Notes: generated from the letters alone by a model not told the origin. A stretch of DNA of 64,000 nucleotides from Gaiella sp. (GCA_027493885.1 JAOSJZ010000001.1:3156622-3220621); one strand, 5' to 3'. Positions 37,026 to 45,956 are shown, numbered from the stretch's first letter. Numbers and translations: made by a program.

Positions 37026-37813
37026 GCATCCGGGCGGAGAGACATGACGGCGTCCTGGTCGTGACGATCGACCGCCCGGAGGTCCGCAACGCGCTCACGC
37101 TCGAGATGAGCCGCCTCCTCGTCGAGGCGTGGCTCGAGCTGCGCGACGACCCCGCGCTCCGCGTCGCCGTGCTCACGGGCGCCGGCGACAAGGCGTTCTG
37201 CGCCGGCGCCGACCTCAAGGAGATCGGAGACTGGTACCGCTCGCTCACGGCCGCCGAACGGCAGCGACGGGGCGAGCGCGAGCCGGGGCTCGGAGGCCTG
37301 ACCCGCAACCTCGACCCGGGCAAGCCCGTCGTCGCGGCGGTCAACGGAGCGTGCCTCGCGGGCGGGCTCGAGCTCGCGCTCGCCTGCGACCTCCGCATCG
37401 CGGCGGAGAGCGCGACCTTCGGCCTGCCTGAGGTGCGCTGGGGGCTGATCCCCGGCGCGGGCGGGACGCAGCGCCTTCCGCGCGCGATCCCGCGCGCGCT
37501 GGCGATGGAGATGCTGCTCACGGGAGAGCCGGTCGACGCCGGGACGGCGCTGCGGGCCGGGCTCGTGAGCCGCGTCGTCCCCGCGGACAGGTTGCACGAG
37601 GAGGCGCTTCGCCTGGCCGGGCGCATCGCTCGGAACGCGCCGCTCGCGGTGCAGGCGGCCCGTGCCTCCGCGCTCGCTGGCGGCGAGCTGCGGCTGGACG
37701 AGGGGCTCCGCCTCGAGCAGGCCTACGCCGAGCCGCTGCGGGCGAGCGAGGACGTCCAGGAGGGGTTGCGCGCCTTCGCGGAGAAGCGCCAGCCTGAGTT
37801 CGAGGGGAGGTGA
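37022..37813 (+). CDS. enoyl-CoA hydratase/isomerase family protein (1)
   Basis: 263-residue crotonase-fold enzyme. Oxyanion loop KAFCAGADLKEIG, second loop NGACLAGGLELALACDLRIA, and the active-site segment ATFGLPEVRWGLIPGAGGTQRLPR with Glu at the hydratase position. The C terminus SEDVQEGLRAFAEKRQPEFEGR is typical. It is the copy with the best-preserved hydratase site of the three in this operon, so it probably hydrates the enoyl-CoA made by the dehydrogenases. GTG start at 37022. Confidence 0.92.
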   Translation: MSIRAERHDGVLVVTIDRPEVRNALTLEMSRLLVEAWLELRDDPALRVAVLTGAGDKAFCAGADLKEIGDWYRSLTAAERQRRGEREPGLGGLTRNLDPGKPVVAAVNGACLAGGLELALACDLRIAAESATFGLPEVRWGLIPGAGGTQRLPRAIPRALAMEMLLTGEPVDAGTALRAGLVSRVVPADRLHEEALRLAGRIARNAPLAVQAARASALAGGELRLDEGLRLEQAYAEPLRASEDVQEGLRAFAEKRQPEFEGR

Positions 37814-38595
37814 CGGTGGTGCCTTTCGAGACAATCCGCTGCCTGCGCGAGGGCCCGGTCGAGCGCATCACGCTCGCGCGACCCGAGGTGCTGAACGCGA
37901 TCGACGGCCGCATGCTGCGCGAGCTTCGCGCGGCGCTCGCGCAGGTCGCGGACGACCGCGAGGCGCGCGTCGTCCTGATCGACGCCGACGGCGACCGCGC
38001 GTTCTGCGCGGGGATCGACGTCGAGTACGTGCGAGGGCTCACCGGCCTCGCGATCCGCGAGGTCGGAGCCGAGCTCCACCGGACGTTCCTCGCCCTGCGC
38101 ACCTTCCCGAAGCCCGTCGTGGTGGCGGTCGACGGCCTCTGCCTCGGCGCCGGGCTCGAGCTCGCGGTCTCCTGCGACCTGATCCTCGCGACCGACCGCT
38201 CGCGCTTCGGGCTCCCCAACATCGACCGGGGGATCCCCGCGATCGTCGAGGCCGCGATCCTGCCGCTTGCGATCGGCCTGCAGGGAGCGCGCGAGATGGC
38301 CTACACGGGCGAGTTCTGGGACGCGGCGAAGGCCGAGCGGCGCGGCCTCCTGCACGCGGTCGTCGCCCCCGGCGAGCTCGCCGCCGAGGCCGGCCGCTGG
38401 TGCGCAGTGCTCGCCTCCAAGCCGCGGACCGCGCTCGCCTTGCAGAAGGAGATCGTCCACAAGTGGATGACGACCGACCTCGAGTCGGCGATCGACTTCT
38501 CGGTCAACACCGTCGTCCTCGCCTTCGGCACGCGGGGGCAGCAGGAGGGGATGGCGGCCTTCGTCGAGAAGCGGCCGCCGCGGGAGACGGAATGA
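37810..38595 (+). CDS. crotonase-fold protein (2), atypical active site
   Basis: 261 residues. DRAFCAGIDVEYVRGLTG, DGLCLGAGLELAVSCDLILA and SRFGLPNIDRGIPAIVEAAIL show the crotonase fold. The second catalytic Glu position reads Asn (GLPN) and the GGTQ block is absent, so simple hydration is doubtful. Isomerase, hydrolase or lyase chemistry is possible. The C-terminal helix is HKWMTTDLESAIDFSV then QQEGMAAFVEKRPPRE. GTG at 37810 overlaps the preceding stop. Confidence 0.88.
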   Translation: MTVVPFETIRCLREGPVERITLARPEVLNAIDGRMLRELRAALAQVADDREARVVLIDADGDRAFCAGIDVEYVRGLTGLAIREVGAELHRTFLALRTFPKPVVVAVDGLCLGAGLELAVSCDLILATDRSRFGLPNIDRGIPAIVEAAILPLAIGLQGAREMAYTGEFWDAAKAERRGLLHAVVAPGELAAEAGRWCAVLASKPRTALALQKEIVHKWMTTDLESAIDFSVNTVVLAFGTRGQQEGMAAFVEKRPPRETE

Positions 38596-39485
38596 ACGAT
38601 CCCGTCGTCGTCACCTGCGCCCTGACGGGCGCGCAGCAGGGCAAGGAGGCGAACCCGAACCTGCCCGAGCAGCCCGACGAGGTGATCGCGCAGGGCCTCG
38701 AGGCCTGGCGGGCGGGAGCGGCGATCCTGCATCTCCACGCGCGCGACGCCGAGGGGCGCGCGACCGCGGACGTCGGCGTCTTCCGCCGGATGGTCGAGGG
38801 TCTCCGCGAGGCGGGGTGCGACGCCGTGATCAACCTGACGACGGGCGGCGCCGTCGCGGGCCTGCCGCTCGAGGAGCGGATCCGCGCCGTGCCCGAGCTG
38901 CGCCCGGAGATCGCCTCGTTCAGCGTCGGCGGGGGCGCGCTCCTGGGCCGCTTCGACGGGCGGGCGGGGGAGTGGGTCCGGGACCGCTTCGTGCCCCTGT
39001 TCTCGTCCCACGCCGAGCTCGAGCAGGTCGCGCGGACATTTCTCGAGCACGGCGTGCGGCCGGAGCTCGAGGTCTACCACGCGGGCATGCTGAACAACCT
39101 CCGCGCGCTGCTCGACCGGGGAGCGCTCGCCGAGCCGCTCTTCGTCAACTTCGTCACCGGGATCCCCGGCGAGATCACGGAGCCCTCGGTGAAGAATCTC
39201 GTCTTCCTCGTCGACGGGCTGCCGCCCGGCGCGGTGTGGCAGGTGTCGTCGATCGGGGCGCGCAACCACTTTCGCATGCTCGGCGCGATCGTGGCCCTCG
39301 GCGGCCAGGTGCGGGTCGGCATGGAGGACAACGTGTGGATCGCGCCGGGCGAGCTCGCGAGCTCGAACGGTCAGATCGTCGAGAAGGCCGTGCGGATCCT
39401 GCGCGAGCTCGGCTTCGAACCGGCGACGCCGGCCGAGGCACGGGCGAGGCTCGGGCTTCGCGGCCTGGAAGGAGAGGGGAGCTGA
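38592..39485 (+). CDS. beta-keto acid cleavage enzyme (BKACE/DUF849)
   Basis: 297 residues. BKACE enzymes condense a beta-keto acid with acetyl-CoA and split it into acetoacetate and a new CoA ester. Family marks: VVVTCALTGAQQGKEANPNLP with the catalytic acid region, the metal-binding AILHLHARDAEGR (HxH), INLTTGGA, HGVRPELEVYHAGML, and the closing VRVGMEDNVWIAPGELASSNGQIVEKA. Substrate specificity is not readable. In this operon it may release a short ketone-acid unit. The ATG at 38592 overlaps the previous stop as ATGA. Confidence 0.9.
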   Translation: MNDPVVVTCALTGAQQGKEANPNLPEQPDEVIAQGLEAWRAGAAILHLHARDAEGRATADVGVFRRMVEGLREAGCDAVINLTTGGAVAGLPLEERIRAVPELRPEIASFSVGGGALLGRFDGRAGEWVRDRFVPLFSSHAELEQVARTFLEHGVRPELEVYHAGMLNNLRALLDRGALAEPLFVNFVTGIPGEITEPSVKNLVFLVDGLPPGAVWQVSSIGARNHFRMLGAIVALGGQVRVGMEDNVWIAPGELASSNGQIVEKAVRILRELGFEPATPAEARARLGLRGLEGEGS

Positions 39486-40348
39486 TGGCTCGAGAGCGGA
39501 TTGCGATCGACGCCTGGGCGACGTGGATCGGCCCCGAGGCCGCCACACGCTGGCCCGAGGAGTACCTGCACATCTTTGGCAAGTACCGCTCGCCGCGGGT
39601 GATCTACGAGGGACAGGACCTCGCAGGGATGCTGGCGGAGATGGACGAGGCCGGGGTCGACCGCTGCGTGCTCTCGGCCTTCTACCACCGCGACCTCGCG
39701 GTCGTCTCGAACGACGAGGTCGCCGAGGCGGTTCGCAGCCATCCCGACCGCTTCGTCGGCGCGGGCTCGGTCAATGTCCTGCGCAAGCCGATGGACGTCT
39801 ACCGCGAGGTGCACCGCATGGTCTCGGAGCTCGGCCTCCGCGCCGTCCGCCTGGAGCCGTACATGTACGGCGACGGCACGGTGGGGCTCCCGCCGAACGA
39901 CAAGCGTTACTGGCCGGTCTACGTCGCCTGCTCCGAGCTCGGCGTGCCCGTGTGCATCCAGGTGGGGCACACCGGCCCCCTGCTCCCCTCGGAGTGCGGG
40001 CGCCCGATCTACCTCGACGAGGTCGCGCTCGCGTTCCCGGAGCTGACGATCGTCGGCTGTCACCTCGGGCAGCCGTGGCACGAGGAGATGGCGACCCTCG
40101 CCTGGAAGCACCCGAACGTCTACGTCGAGACCTCGGCGCGGACGCCGAAGCACTGGCCCGCCTCGTTCGTGGAGTTCGTCCGCGGCTGGGGCCGGGACAA
40201 GGTGATCTGGGCGACGGACTACCCGCTGCTCTCGTTCGAGCGCACGCTGACCGAGCTCGAGGAGCTCGAGCTCGGTCCGGAGATCTATCGCAAGGTGGTC
40301 CGCGACAACGTCGTCACCGCTTTCGGGCTGGAGGCCGGCAATGGCTGA
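39485..40348 (+). CDS. amidohydrolase-2 family protein with altered N-terminal metal motif
   Basis: 287-residue TIM-barrel protein of the ACMSD/amidohydrolase_2 type. The start MARERIAIDAWATW should carry D/E-x-H-x-H but has D-A-W-A-T, so the first two metal ligands are missing. Later ligand positions remain: VCIQVGHTGP, TIVGCHLGQPWHEEM (His) and DKVIWATDYPLLSFERTL (Asp). Related enzymes hydrolyse or decarboxylate ring-derived acids or beta-ketoacyl-CoAs. The ATG at 39485 overlaps the BKACE stop by one base, and the 3' end overlaps the next hydratase. Confidence 0.82.
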   Translation: MARERIAIDAWATWIGPEAATRWPEEYLHIFGKYRSPRVIYEGQDLAGMLAEMDEAGVDRCVLSAFYHRDLAVVSNDEVAEAVRSHPDRFVGAGSVNVLRKPMDVYREVHRMVSELGLRAVRLEPYMYGDGTVGLPPNDKRYWPVYVACSELGVPVCIQVGHTGPLLPSECGRPIYLDEVALAFPELTIVGCHLGQPWHEEMATLAWKHPNVYVETSARTPKHWPASFVEFVRGWGRDKVIWATDYPLLSFERTLTELEELELGPEIYRKVVRDNVVTAFGLEAGNG

Positions 40349-41120
40349 GACCGTGCTGACGCGGGTCGCGGACGGGGTCGCGACGGTGACGCTCTCCCGC
40401 CCCGACCGCCTGAACGCGATCGACCTCGCGATGCTCGAGGAGCTCGTGACCGCGCTCGAGGCGGTCGCCGCTGACGACGCCGCGCGCGCGGTCGTCCTCG
40501 CCGGCGAGGGCCGGGCATTCTGCGCCGGTGCCGACCAGGGGGAGATGCGCCCGCGCACGCCGGCGGAGTGGGAACGCATCGTCGAGCGGTATCTCGACCC
40601 CATCCGGCTGCTCTCCGCGATGGACAAGCCGGTCGTCGCGCGCCTGCACGGCGACACCATCGGCGGCGGTCTCGGGCTCGCGCTCGCCTCGGACTTCCGG
40701 ATCGCCGCGCGCGGGATCCGGCTCGCCGCGCCGTTCGTGCGGATCGGCCTGGCCGGGTGCGACATGGCGGCCGGGTACTTCCTTCCGCGCCTGATCGGCC
40801 TCGGCAGGGCGACCGACCTGATGATGACGGGTCGCTTCGTCGACGCCGAGGAGGCGGAGCGGATCGGGCTCGTCACCCGGATGGTCGAGCCCGAGGCGCT
40901 CGACGGCGCGGTCTCCGAGCTCGCCGGCGCGCTGGCGGCGAGCCCGCCGCGGGCGCTCTCCTTCACGAAGCGGGCGATCCGCCGCTCGCCCGACCTCGAC
41001 ATGCCCGCGGAGTTCGACTACGAGGTGTACGCCCAGGTCCAGTGCCTGCAGAGCGAGGACCACCGGGAGGCGCTCGCCGCGTTCCGGGAGAAGCGGCCGG
41101 GCCGCTACGAGGGACGATGA
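40341..41120 (+). CDS. enoyl-CoA hydratase/isomerase family protein (3)
   Basis: 259 residues. GRAFCAGADQGEMRPRTP, HGDTIGGGLGLALASDFRIA and LAAPFVRIGLAGCDMAAGYFLPRL are the crotonase loops. The usual LPE motif is replaced by APFVRIG, so the first catalytic Glu is absent. The pattern GCDMAAGYFLPRLIG is seen in a crotonase subgroup of unknown reaction. The ATG at 40341 lies in the last bases of the amidohydrolase gene. The following thioesterase starts one base after the TGA. Confidence 0.88.
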   Translation: MAETVLTRVADGVATVTLSRPDRLNAIDLAMLEELVTALEAVAADDAARAVVLAGEGRAFCAGADQGEMRPRTPAEWERIVERYLDPIRLLSAMDKPVVARLHGDTIGGGLGLALASDFRIAARGIRLAAPFVRIGLAGCDMAAGYFLPRLIGLGRATDLMMTGRFVDAEEAERIGLVTRMVEPEALDGAVSELAGALAASPPRALSFTKRAIRRSPDLDMPAEFDYEVYAQVQCLQSEDHREALAAFREKRPGRYEGR

Positions 41121-41121
41121 G

Positions 41122-41550
41122 ATGAGCGAGCCGCCGGTTGCGCTTCACCGCCTGAGCGAGCAAATCCCGGGAGACCCCTTCGGAGAGACCCTCGGCATCC
41201 GGCACGAGATCAGCTCCGAGGGCCACGTTGTGTCCCGGCTCGAGCTGCGCCCGGAGCACCGGAACCCGTTCGGCGTCGGCCACGGGTCGGTCGTGTTCGC
41301 GCTCGCCGACACGGGCATGGGGCGGGCGCTGGCGAGCGCGCTGCCGGGAGATGCCCGGTGCGCCACGCTGTCCGCGACGATCCAGTTCGTCGAGCCGGTG
41401 CACGGTAACCGGCTGGTCGCGGAGAGCCGGCTCGTGCACCTCGGCGAGAAGATCGCGGCGATCCGGTGCGAGGTCTTCTCGGGGGACCGCACCCCCTGCG
41501 CCGTGGCGGACGCGACGTTCTACATCTCGACCCCCGGAGGTACGCCGTGA
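41122..41550 (+). CDS. hotdog-fold thioesterase (PaaI type)
   Basis: 142 residues. GETLGIRHEISSEGHVV then the active-site helix NPFGVGHGSVVFALADTGMG with the Asp of PaaI-type thioesterases, and RCATLSATIQFVEPVHGNRLVAESR. It would free CoA from dead-end or product thioesters. In PaaI clusters it protects the CoA pool during aryl-CoA catabolism. ATG at 41122; the stop overlaps the next dehydrogenase as GTGA. Confidence 0.9.
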   Translation: MSEPPVALHRLSEQIPGDPFGETLGIRHEISSEGHVVSRLELRPEHRNPFGVGHGSVVFALADTGMGRALASALPGDARCATLSATIQFVEPVHGNRLVAESRLVHLGEKIAAIRCEVFSGDRTPCAVADATFYISTPGGTP

Positions 41551-42689
41551 GCGACGCCCTGCTCGCGGATCACGAAGCGGCTCTGCAGGAGGCCGTTCGC
41601 TCCTTCACCGCGAAGGAGATCACGCCGAACGCCGGGGAGTGGGATCGTGCGGGCCGCTACCCGCGCGAGCTCTTCTCCCGTCTGGGCGAGCTCGGCTGGC
41701 TCGGCACCGCGTTTCCCGAGGATGTGGGCGGCAGCGGCGGCGGTTCCGTCCACTACGCGATCCTCTGTCGCGAGCTGGCGCGTGGCTCGGCCGGCATCGC
41801 GCTCGGCATGTACGTGCACACGGCGCTCGCCTGCGCGGCCGTCCACCACCTCGGGAGCGAGGAGCAGCGTCTGCGTCTGCTCCCGCCCGCCCTCAGAGGC
41901 GAGCAGATCGGCTGCTGGGCCTATGCCGAGGCAGGAGCGGGCTCGGACGTGTCCACCGTCCGCACGCGCGCGGTGCGCGACGGAGACGGCTACGTGCTCG
42001 ACGGCGCGAAGCTGTACATCACGAACGCGCCGATCGCCGACTTCTCGGTGCTGGTGGCGTCCACCGCGCCGGAGCAGGGCCTGCGCGGCCTCACGCTCTT
42101 CCTCGTCGAGCTCGACCGGCCCGGTGTCGCGGTCGGCGGGCCAATGGCGAAGCTCGGCATGGGCGCCTCGGAGATGGCGGAGATCGTGCTGGAGGGCTAC
42201 CGCGCGGCCGAGAGCGACCGGGTCGGGCCGGAGGGAACCGGCCTGTTGGCCGCGATGAAGGTGCTCACCCTGGGGCGGATCGCCGCGGCCGCCTTCGGCG
42301 TCGGCCTCGGGGAGGCCGCCCTCGAGGCGGCTCTCGCTCACGCGCGCGAGCGCGAGCAGTTCGGCGGGCCGCTCGTCCGCCAGCAGTTCGTCCGCTTCAC
42401 TCTCGCCGACGTCGCGACGCGTCTCGAGGCCGCCTGGCAGCTGACGCTGCACGCCGCGCGGCTCGTCGACGCGGGACGGCCTCATGCGACGGAGGCCTCG
42501 ATGGCGAAGCTCTTCTCGACCGAGACCTGCACGTGGGCCTGCGAGCGCGCGCTGCACCTGTGCGGCGCGCAGGGCTACATGCTCGAGAGCGCAGCGCAGC
42601 GTTTCTACCGGGACTGCAAGGTGCTCGAGCTCGGCGAAGGAACGAGCGAGATCCAGCGCGAGACGATCGCGCGGGCGCTGGAGGGCTGA
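41547..42689 (+). CDS. acyl-CoA dehydrogenase (second of two)
   Basis: 380 residues with all standard blocks: VRSFTAKEITPNAGEWDRAG, CWAYAEAGAGSDVSTVRTRA, YVLDGAKLYITNAPIADF, MAKLGMGASEMAEIVLEG, AREREQFGGPLVRQQFVRF and LCGAQGYMLESAAQRFYRD. The C-terminal VLELGEGTSEIQRETIARAL keeps the catalytic Glu of short/medium-chain enzymes, unlike the first copy of the operon. It probably oxidises the CoA ester before hydratase 1. GTG start at 41547. Confidence 0.94.
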   Translation: MSDALLADHEAALQEAVRSFTAKEITPNAGEWDRAGRYPRELFSRLGELGWLGTAFPEDVGGSGGGSVHYAILCRELARGSAGIALGMYVHTALACAAVHHLGSEEQRLRLLPPALRGEQIGCWAYAEAGAGSDVSTVRTRAVRDGDGYVLDGAKLYITNAPIADFSVLVASTAPEQGLRGLTLFLVELDRPGVAVGGPMAKLGMGASEMAEIVLEGYRAAESDRVGPEGTGLLAAMKVLTLGRIAAAAFGVGLGEAALEAALAHAREREQFGGPLVRQQFVRFTLADVATRLEAAWQLTLHAARLVDAGRPHATEASMAKLFSTETCTWACERALHLCGAQGYMLESAAQRFYRDCKVLELGEGTSEIQRETIARALEG

Positions 42690-42692
42690 GCG

Positions 42693-43316
42693 GTGGGCAT
42701 CGCCGAACGGAGGCAGCGGGAGCGAGAGGCACGCCGTGAGGCCGTCCTCGAGGCCGCCCGGTCGCTCGTCCGCGAGCGGGGCTTCACGGGCACGACCACG
42801 CGCCTGATCGCCGAGCGCTGCGAGCTCTCCGAGGCCACGCTCTTCTTCTACTTCAGGGGCAAGGACGAGATTCTCTCCTCCCTCCTGTTCGAGGGGATCG
42901 ACTTCACGGCCGCCGGCCTCCAGGCGATCCTCGCGGAGGACGTGCCGGCCGAGACCCGGCTCGAGCGCTTCTGGACGTTCCTCTCCGAGGTCGAGGCGGA
43001 GCACCCGGAGTACTTCCACGTCTTCGCGTACCTGGCGCACCCGAACTCGACGAGATCCGTGGACGACAACGTGCGGGAAGCGCTGGCGCGGCACTCGGGC
43101 GACAATCTGAGGCTCCTGGCGGAGATCCTCGCGGACGCGGTCGGACGCGAGCGCGCGCGTACAGCCGCCGACCTCGTCTGGGCCGCCTTCGCGGGGCTCA
43201 TGGTCCTGCGCGAGACGAGGACCAATCTGGGCGCCGCGGTGCACCCGGACGCGAACGACCTCCGCACGGCTCTCGAGCTTCTTCTCGGAGGCATCGCCCC
43301 GAAGGACGCGCCATGA
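42693..43316 (+). CDS. TetR-family transcriptional regulator
   Basis: 207 residues. N-terminal HTH: REAVLEAARSLVRERGFTGTTTRLIAERCELSEATLFFYFRGKDEIL, the usual TetR pattern with FYF in place of YHY. The ligand domain includes RFWTFLSEVEAEHPEYFHVF. Embedded between the second dehydrogenase and the alcohol dehydrogenase, it is the obvious local repressor, probably sensing a CoA ester. A candidate operator is the palindrome at 32709-32732. GTG start at 42693. Confidence 0.92.
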   Translation: MGIAERRQREREARREAVLEAARSLVRERGFTGTTTRLIAERCELSEATLFFYFRGKDEILSSLLFEGIDFTAAGLQAILAEDVPAETRLERFWTFLSEVEAEHPEYFHVFAYLAHPNSTRSVDDNVREALARHSGDNLRLLAEILADAVGRERARTAADLVWAAFAGLMVLRETRTNLGAAVHPDANDLRTALELLLGGIAPKDAP

Positions 43317-44371
43317 GCACGATGACGGCCGCCCGCCTCCACCGTGCGGGGGCCCCGCTCGTGGTCGAGGCGGTGCCGGTGCCGGTGCCGGCGCCGGGCG
43401 AGGTCCTCGTCGCCGTTCGGGCCTGCGGCCTCTGCGGGACCGACCTCCACCTGGCCGTCGAGGGCGACCTCTCGCCCGTCTATGCGCCGATCACGCTCGG
43501 CCACGAGCCCGCCGGAGTCGTCGCGGACGCGAACGACGACCCGCATCTCCGCGCGGGCGACCGGGTCGGGCTCCTGCCCGCGGCCTCCTGCGGCGCCTGC
43601 CGCTGGTGCCGTGCCGGCCGTGAGGCCCTCTGTGACGCGGCCGAGGTCTACGGCATGCAGCGCGACGGCGCCCTCGCCGACTACGTCGCGGTTCCTGCCC
43701 GCTCGGTCGTCGGGCTTCCCGAGGAGGTTCCGTTCGACGTCGGCGCCATCGCCACGGACGCGGTCGCGACGCCGTTCCACGCGCTTCGCTGCCGGGGTGA
43801 GCTACGCGCCGGCGAACGGGTCGGCGTCTTCGGCTGCGGGGGGATCGGCACGCACGCGATCATGCTGGCCCGGGCGCTCGGCGCGGGCCGCATCGTCGCC
43901 GTGGACGCCGAGCCGGCAGCCCTCGCGCGCGCGGAGCGACTCGGCGTCGACGCCGTCGTCGACGCTCGCGAGGAGGACGTCGCCCGCGAGGTTCGGGCCC
44001 GCTCTGACGGCGGCCTCGACCTGGCGCTCGAGTGCGTCGGACGCCCCGAGACCGTCGAGCAGGCTGTGCGGAGCCTCGCCAAGGGCGGCCGCGCGGTGCT
44101 CGTCGGGGTCGGCCCGGGACGGCCGGCCCTGCCGGCGCTCCATGCGTTCGTCGGACGCGAGCAGTCGGTCCTCGCCTCCTACGGCGCCCATCGAGGAGAC
44201 CTCGAGGAGGTGTACGCGCTCGTCGCCGCCGGCCGGCTCGATCTGTCGACGTCGATCTCGGCGCGCTACCCACTGGCCGACGCCGACGCTGCGCTCCAGC
44301 GGCTCGCCCGCCGGGAGGGAGACGTGGTCAGGATCGTCGTCGAGCCGGGCCCGGGCTCCGGCTCCGCGTAG
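43313..44371 (+). CDS. zinc-dependent alcohol dehydrogenase (MDR family)
   Basis: 352 residues. Catalytic zinc ligands in RACGLCGTDLH and TLGHEPAGVV. Structural zinc set C-x2-C-x2-C-x7-C in SCGACRWCRAGREALCD. The NAD(P) Rossmann motif is GVFGCGGIGTHAIMLAR, with an Asp in VAVDAEP that favours NAD+. It resembles sorbitol/threonine-type or hydroxyacyl-CoA-type MDR enzymes, and may act as the 3-hydroxyacyl-CoA dehydrogenase step missing from the operon. ATGA overlap with the TetR gene. A strong hairpin follows 22 bases later. Confidence 0.92.
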   Translation: MSTMTAARLHRAGAPLVVEAVPVPVPAPGEVLVAVRACGLCGTDLHLAVEGDLSPVYAPITLGHEPAGVVADANDDPHLRAGDRVGLLPAASCGACRWCRAGREALCDAAEVYGMQRDGALADYVAVPARSVVGLPEEVPFDVGAIATDAVATPFHALRCRGELRAGERVGVFGCGGIGTHAIMLARALGAGRIVAVDAEPAALARAERLGVDAVVDAREEDVAREVRARSDGGLDLALECVGRPETVEQAVRSLAKGGRAVLVGVGPGRPALPALHAFVGREQSVLASYGAHRGDLEEVYALVAAGRLDLSTSISARYPLADADAALQRLARREGDVVRIVVEPGPGSGSA

Positions 44372-44393
44372 CACGAGCGGTCGAGCAGGCGCA

Positions 44394-44423
44394 GCGGGAG
44401 CCGGGTGATCGCCCGGCTCCCGC
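44394..44423. terminator. bidirectional terminator hairpin
   Basis: A perfect 12-bp GC-rich stem (GCGGGAGCCGGG with its complement at 44412-44423) closes a 6-base loop TGATCG. It lies between the convergent alcohol dehydrogenase and binding-protein genes. There is no T-tract, but the strength and placement fit a terminator for both operons. Confidence 0.8.
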
Positions 44424-44428
44424 GTGCG

Positions 44429-45703
44429 TCAGAGGTGGTCAGCGCCCGCCGCGGGGCGGCCGTCGATGATCTTGCCGATGGGCGAGAAGACGAGGTTCTG
44501 CCCGTTCAGCTCCTGGAGCTGCACCTGGGTGATGACGAAGTGGTCCGTCTTGCTCGTCTTCAGGCGGATACCCGGGAGCAGGAACTTGTTCGGCGAGTTG
44601 AGGCTCGTCACCGCGTTCATCAGGCTCGCGCGCGTCGGGTTCTTCCCCGCCTTGTAGAGCGCCTGGACGAACGACTCGGCGAGCGCGACCCCGTACATCA
44701 CCTGGAAGTCGTTCGGGTTTACGCCGCCGCCGTACTTCGCCATGATGTCGCGGAACTGCTTCATCGCCGCGTCGTCGTTCCACCGCGGGCTGGTGGGGTC
44801 CTTGAGGAACGTCGCGCTGAGCATGCCGTCGACGTAGGCGGCGCCCGTCTGCCCGGCCATCGCCCTCAGGGCGGGCGCGACCACCGCCACCAGGTTCGTG
44901 TAGAGCGCCTCCGGCGCGATGCCGAGGGCCTTGGCCGTGGCGATGGTCAAGATGGCCGGTCTCGGAATCGTCAGGACGACGATCACCTGGGCGCCTGCTG
45001 ACTTGACCTTGACCATCTGCGGCGCCACGCTGGTCGCCGTCACCTCGACCGGCTCCTTCGCGACGACGTTGTCCTGCACGTACTTCGACCCCAGCGCGGA
45101 CTGGACCCCGTACAGGATCTCCTTGCCGTAGTCGTCGTTCTGGTAGATGAGCCCGATCTTCTTGCCGGGGTGGCTCTGCTTGAGCTGCAGCCCGTAGAGG
45201 CGCCCCTCGGAGATGTAGTCGGGCATCCAGCCGATCGTCCACGGGTACTTCTTGTACTCCGACCCGAAGACCGAGGCGCCGCTCGCGACGAAGATCTGGG
45301 GCACCTTCCGCGAGTTCAGGTACTCACGCACCGCCAGGGCGGGCTCCGTGCCGAGCTGTCCCACGGTCGCGAAGACCTTGTCCTGCTCGACGAGCCGCCG
45401 GGTCAGCTGCACGGTGTTCGCCGGGTTGTACCCGTCGTCGTAGTACTTCCACACGATCTGCCGGCCCATGACGCCGCGCTTGCCGTCGGGCCCCTTGCGG
45501 GCGTTGATGTAGCTGAAGTACGCCTTCATCGCCACCGGGATCGGCGCGTACAGCGCCGCCGGGCCGGTCAGCGGGAAGGTTCCGCCGATGGTGATCGACC
45601 GAGCCGTGACCCCCGGTGTCGCCTGCGTACCGCCGAGCGCGCCGGTAACCGTAAATGCGCAAGCCGCGACCAGCGCAGCTCCGCACGCAATGAGCTTCCG
45701 CAC
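44429..45703 (-). CDS. LivK-type ABC transporter substrate-binding protein
   Basis: 424-residue periplasmic-binding-protein type I (Peripla_BP_6). N-terminal signal MRKLIACGAALVAACAFTVT contains possible lipobox sites (LVAAC). The mature start ITIGGTFPLTGPAALYAPIP is typical, followed by QLTRRLVEQDKVFATVGQLGT and KKIGLIYQNDDYGKEILYGV. It likely feeds the LivMHFG parts 15 kb to the left. Homologues bind amino acids, aromatic acids or amides. The GTG at 45703 is preceded by an AGGAGGGAG Shine-Dalgarno on its strand. Confidence 0.93.
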   Translation of the reverse strand: MRKLIACGAALVAACAFTVTGALGGTQATPGVTARSITIGGTFPLTGPAALYAPIPVAMKAYFSYINARKGPDGKRGVMGRQIVWKYYDDGYNPANTVQLTRRLVEQDKVFATVGQLGTEPALAVREYLNSRKVPQIFVASGASVFGSEYKKYPWTIGWMPDYISEGRLYGLQLKQSHPGKKIGLIYQNDDYGKEILYGVQSALGSKYVQDNVVAKEPVEVTATSVAPQMVKVKSAGAQVIVVLTIPRPAILTIATAKALGIAPEALYTNLVAVVAPALRAMAGQTGAAYVDGMLSATFLKDPTSPRWNDDAAMKQFRDIMAKYGGGVNPNDFQVMYGVALAESFVQALYKAGKNPTRASLMNAVTSLNSPNKFLLPGIRLKTSKTDHFVITQVQLQELNGQNLVFSPIGKIIDGRPAAGADHL

Positions 45704-45956
45704 CGCCGACTCCCTCCTCGTGATACCTCGGAATGCCTGCCTGTCAGGCGCGAGCCTAACTCCCTCCCGCCTACGTTGCCAGGGGACTCGCCATGTTTCG
45801 GGAGCCCTGGAAAATAGGACGCTCTGCAGGGAGTTCGGTTAGCGACGCGGCGCGCGCCGGCTGACGCCCGGTCGGGTGCACGTTGTCCGCGAAGCGACGG
45901 TGCTCGTGGACGGGCTCCGTGGCCGCCCCCGGCGCGCTCGGCCGGCTCGCAGACGC

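Noticed and set aside
45732-45752. GCCTGTCAGGC palindrome upstream of the binding protein as an operator
   Set aside because: It is short, single and without a second copy near the catabolic promoter.
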